In this document: piece after piece, positions 62,372-64,000 of the stretch
Layout of the letters: every line of letters begins with the position of its first letter
Position numbering within the stretch: position 1 is the stretch's first letter
Source of the DNA: Emticicia sp. C21
Lineage (GTDB): Bacteria > Bacteroidota > Bacteroidia > Cytophagales > Spirosomataceae
Reading direction: 5' to 3'
DNA: 64,000 bases
Assembly (NCBI RefSeq): GCF_003418935.1
Contig: NZ_QVMT01000003.1
Location: 310,001 to 374,000, forward strand
Translations under genes and position numbers: made by a program
Notes under the pieces: model-generated
Databases searched by the model: none
The model's input: the letters and a program-made list of their open reading frames with translations, nothing else
What the model was told of the DNA's origin: nothing

Positions 62372-64000
62372 ATGAAAAAGGAGCTGCTTGACTTGATTAA
62401 TATTAACAGAAATGCTATTGCTACGAACCGTGGGTTTTATTATCAATATTTGAATGTAGTTCTAAAATGGATAAACAATTACGTAAATGCCAGAAATGTT
62501 GATGTCTATACAGAAGTTGATGATGATATCAAAGAAGTTGGAGACGAACTCATTTTTACACAGCTAAAATGTTATTCTTCCGCATTTAGCTTTAATTCTG
62601 TTGAGATTCAGAAAACACTACTAAATTTCTTCGCCCTTTATCTTCAATATCAAGATTTCGAACTTACATTCTACTTTACAACCAATTCAAGCATAAGTAA
62701 AAATGAAGAAATACTGAGTAACTGGATTGTTGAGCAGCCACCACTAAATAAAGAAATATTAAGCCTTTGTACTTCGAAAGTTTCAGAGGTTCTTGCTGAT
62801 GAGATTAGAAAAATCAAAATCAAACGACTCAGTAAAGAAGATAAGAAGCCGAAAATGAAGCAAGCTCTAATGAAAGACTTTGAACAATTGAACGGTTTAG
62901 TTTATGATAAATTATTGATTACGGATTTTGTAAATAAAATCCGGTGGGAATTTGGAGAAGTTCAAACCGAAAGGGCAGTCGAAAAATTAGTGCTTGAGAT
63001 TTTGGATCAATTAAGAAATCCAATATTTGGAGGAAGGCCAGTTACATTACTCCTTGATGCGATGTTGAGTGAAATCTATAGAAGGTCACAGTTGACGGAT
63101 ACTGAACAACGAAAAGTAAACAATAAGCTATTAAAATCAATATTGGCACTTAAAGACGAAGAACTTTACTCATATATTGACACTAGATTATCGAACCTTT
63201 TTAATGTACGTCTTGAAAATTTAGAGAACAGAATTAATACCATTGATGATGTCTTGAAAGAAACGGTCAATGCACAAAAAGAGTATAGTGAAGCATTAGA
63301 AACACTTATTAGGGATAAAGTTTCCTCAAAACATGAAATTCCAAAAAGAATAACTAAAATCCCATATATAGATACTTCTTCTGTCTTCGGTCGAGAAGAT
63401 ATTTTAACCAGCCTGCACAAATTATTGTCAGAGGTCCGCCATATCAGTATCAACGGGAATGGGGGAATGGGGAAATCTACTATTCTAAAATTATATATAC
63501 ATTCTTATAAAGACGATTATGACCATATTATATGGATAAATGCACAAACAGGATTAGTCAATAGCATCACTATCAACCAAGAGATTGCTACAAACTTGAA
63601 TATTCCAATACTGGATGCCGATAAATTTTCAGAGCGTTTCGATTTGATATTAAATAAACTTCACCAAATAAGTGGTAATAATTTACTGATAATAGACGGA
63701 TATTCCAAAACAGAACTCCAATTATCGGAACTAAGAACTCTAAATCAATGGCGGATTATTGTTGGAACCCGTCTACGTCTACCTGGTTGGAAACTTTTAC
63801 CTATAAGAGCCTTGAGCTTCGAATCTGCAAAAGCTTTGTATCATTCTTTTGGCAATCAACAAACAGTGGATGATACACAACTAATAAATTTATTCAATTA
63901 TGTAGAATACAATACACTTATCATTGCTTTAGTGGCAAAGACAATCTACTATAGTTTTGACTTGACATTAGATATTTTAATTAAACATTTTGAAGAGCAG
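62372..64000 (+). CDS. Partial STAND (NB-ARC) NTPase with N-terminal Cap4/DUF4297-like nuclease domain
   Basis: 543 codons, open to the window edge, so the C-terminus is missing. Residues about 15-150 look like the DUF4297/Cap4 nuclease: a conserved start (NRGFYYQYLNVVLKWI), then TEVDDDIKE with acidic residues at 48-52, and LIFTQLKCYS, whose QxK (64-66) closes the PD-(D/E)xK-like site, followed by LLNFFALYL. A helical linker leads to an NB-ARC/STAND ATPase from about 335: FGREDIL, P-loop GNGGMGKST (362-370), Walker B LLIIDGY (438-444) and sensor IIVGTR (462-467). A sensor repeat domain should follow beyond the edge. The layout is that of bacterial NLR-type antiphage proteins, in which the STAND module triggers the nuclease. 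An in-frame TTG at 62333 is a less likely start. Confidence 0.75.
   Translation, partial: MKKELLDLININRNAIATNRGFYYQYLNVVLKWINNYVNARNVDVYTEVDDDIKEVGDELIFTQLKCYSSAFSFNSVEIQKTLLNFFALYLQYQDFELTFYFTTNSSISKNEEILSNWIVEQPPLNKEILSLCTSKVSEVLADEIRKIKIKRLSKEDKKPKMKQALMKDFEQLNGLVYDKLLITDFVNKIRWEFGEVQTERAVEKLVLEILDQLRNPIFGGRPVTLLLDAMLSEIYRRSQLTDTEQRKVNNKLLKSILALKDEELYSYIDTRLSNLFNVRLENLENRINTIDDVLKETVNAQKEYSEALETLIRDKVSSKHEIPKRITKIPYIDTSSVFGREDILTSLHKLLSEVRHISINGNGGMGKSTILKLYIHSYKDDYDHIIWINAQTGLVNSITINQEIATNLNIPILDADKFSERFDLILNKLHQISGNNLLIIDGYSKTELQLSELRTLNQWRIIVGTRLRLPGWKLLPIRALSFESAKALYHSFGNQQTVDDTQLINLFNYVEYNTLIIALVAKTIYYSFDLTLDILIKHFEEQ

Noticed and set aside
1-64000. CRISPR arrays, rRNA genes and diversity-generating retroelements
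   Set aside because: No regularly spaced direct repeats, no rRNA sequence and no reverse transcriptase were found; the visible repeats are palindromes or degenerate short units.

Overview
The window looks like part of a chromosome from the phylum Bacteroidota, most likely the order Cytophagales. The evidence is seen in the sequence: many start sites have a TAnnTTTG promoter box (the Bacteroidota sigma-A type), two secreted proteins end in type IX secretion (T9SS) sorting domains, other C-termini carry '3-coathanger' type domains, and there are many SPII lipoproteins and DUF1080/Gfo-Idh-MocA proteins. I cannot name the genus from sequence alone. Base composition is moderately AT-rich and codon use looks even, except around the decayed integrase at 35-37 kb, which is more AT-rich.

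Layout. 0-2.4 kb: three tandem minus-strand paralogues of secreted tail-fibre-like proteins; the first is cut by the window edge and has a one-base defect at its start. 2.8-8.5 kb: DoxX-like membrane protein, SDR reductase, DUF3820 protein, Tat-exported Gfo/Idh/MocA oxidoreductase, a HipA-like kinase/DUF3037 pair and a TatD nuclease. 8.6-22.3 kb: an ElaA-type acetyltransferase, then surface and secreted proteins (CotH/T9SS, DNA/RNA endonuclease lipoprotein, SBBP propeller, two 900-residue DGT-repeat paralogues, two YD-like lipoprotein paralogues). 22.5 kb: a decayed phage-like fragment. 23-26.7 kb: operon tcdA-coaX-outer membrane protein-lptC. 26.8-30.8 kb: cytochrome c, SCO protein, small lipoprotein, recN, msrB. 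31-35 kb: NlpC/P60 lipoprotein, a very large metalloprotease/propeller/barrel protein, and tRNA-Ala(GGC). 35.1-38 kb: integrase pseudogene beside the tRNA, with small orphan genes behind it. 38-46 kb: a T9SS metalloprotease, an ECF sigma operon that begins with an overlapping 58-codon gene, and a serine hydrolase. 46.2-53.3 kb: a co-directional carbohydrate-oxidation cluster (sGDH-like dehydrogenase, two DUF1080 proteins, a cupredoxin-propeller protein, an FG-GAP protein). 54.2-57.9 kb: an isolated two-gene unit of a membrane-bound trypsin-like protease and a large exported protein. 58-62 kb: mnmE and a large membrane-anchored propeller protein. 62.4 kb to the end: an incomplete STAND/NB-ARC NTPase with an N-terminal Cap4/DUF4297-like nuclease domain, which looks like an NLR-type defence protein.

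The spacers hold several families of palindromic repeats (AGACGTA/TACGTCT, ACGATTTTT(T/C)AAATCGT, CCC(T/G)A(C/G)GGGA with GATATATCGGTAGAAA arms, and AGCGACTTCAGTCGCT), plus inverted arrays of degenerate GAGTGA(A/T)T units that occupy every spacer between the four genes 47.5-53.3 kb. The strongest candidates for undescribed biology are the truncated nuclease-NLR gene, the two-gene protease unit at 54-58 kb, the small gene translationally coupled to the ECF sigma factor, and the inverted GAGTGA arrays.
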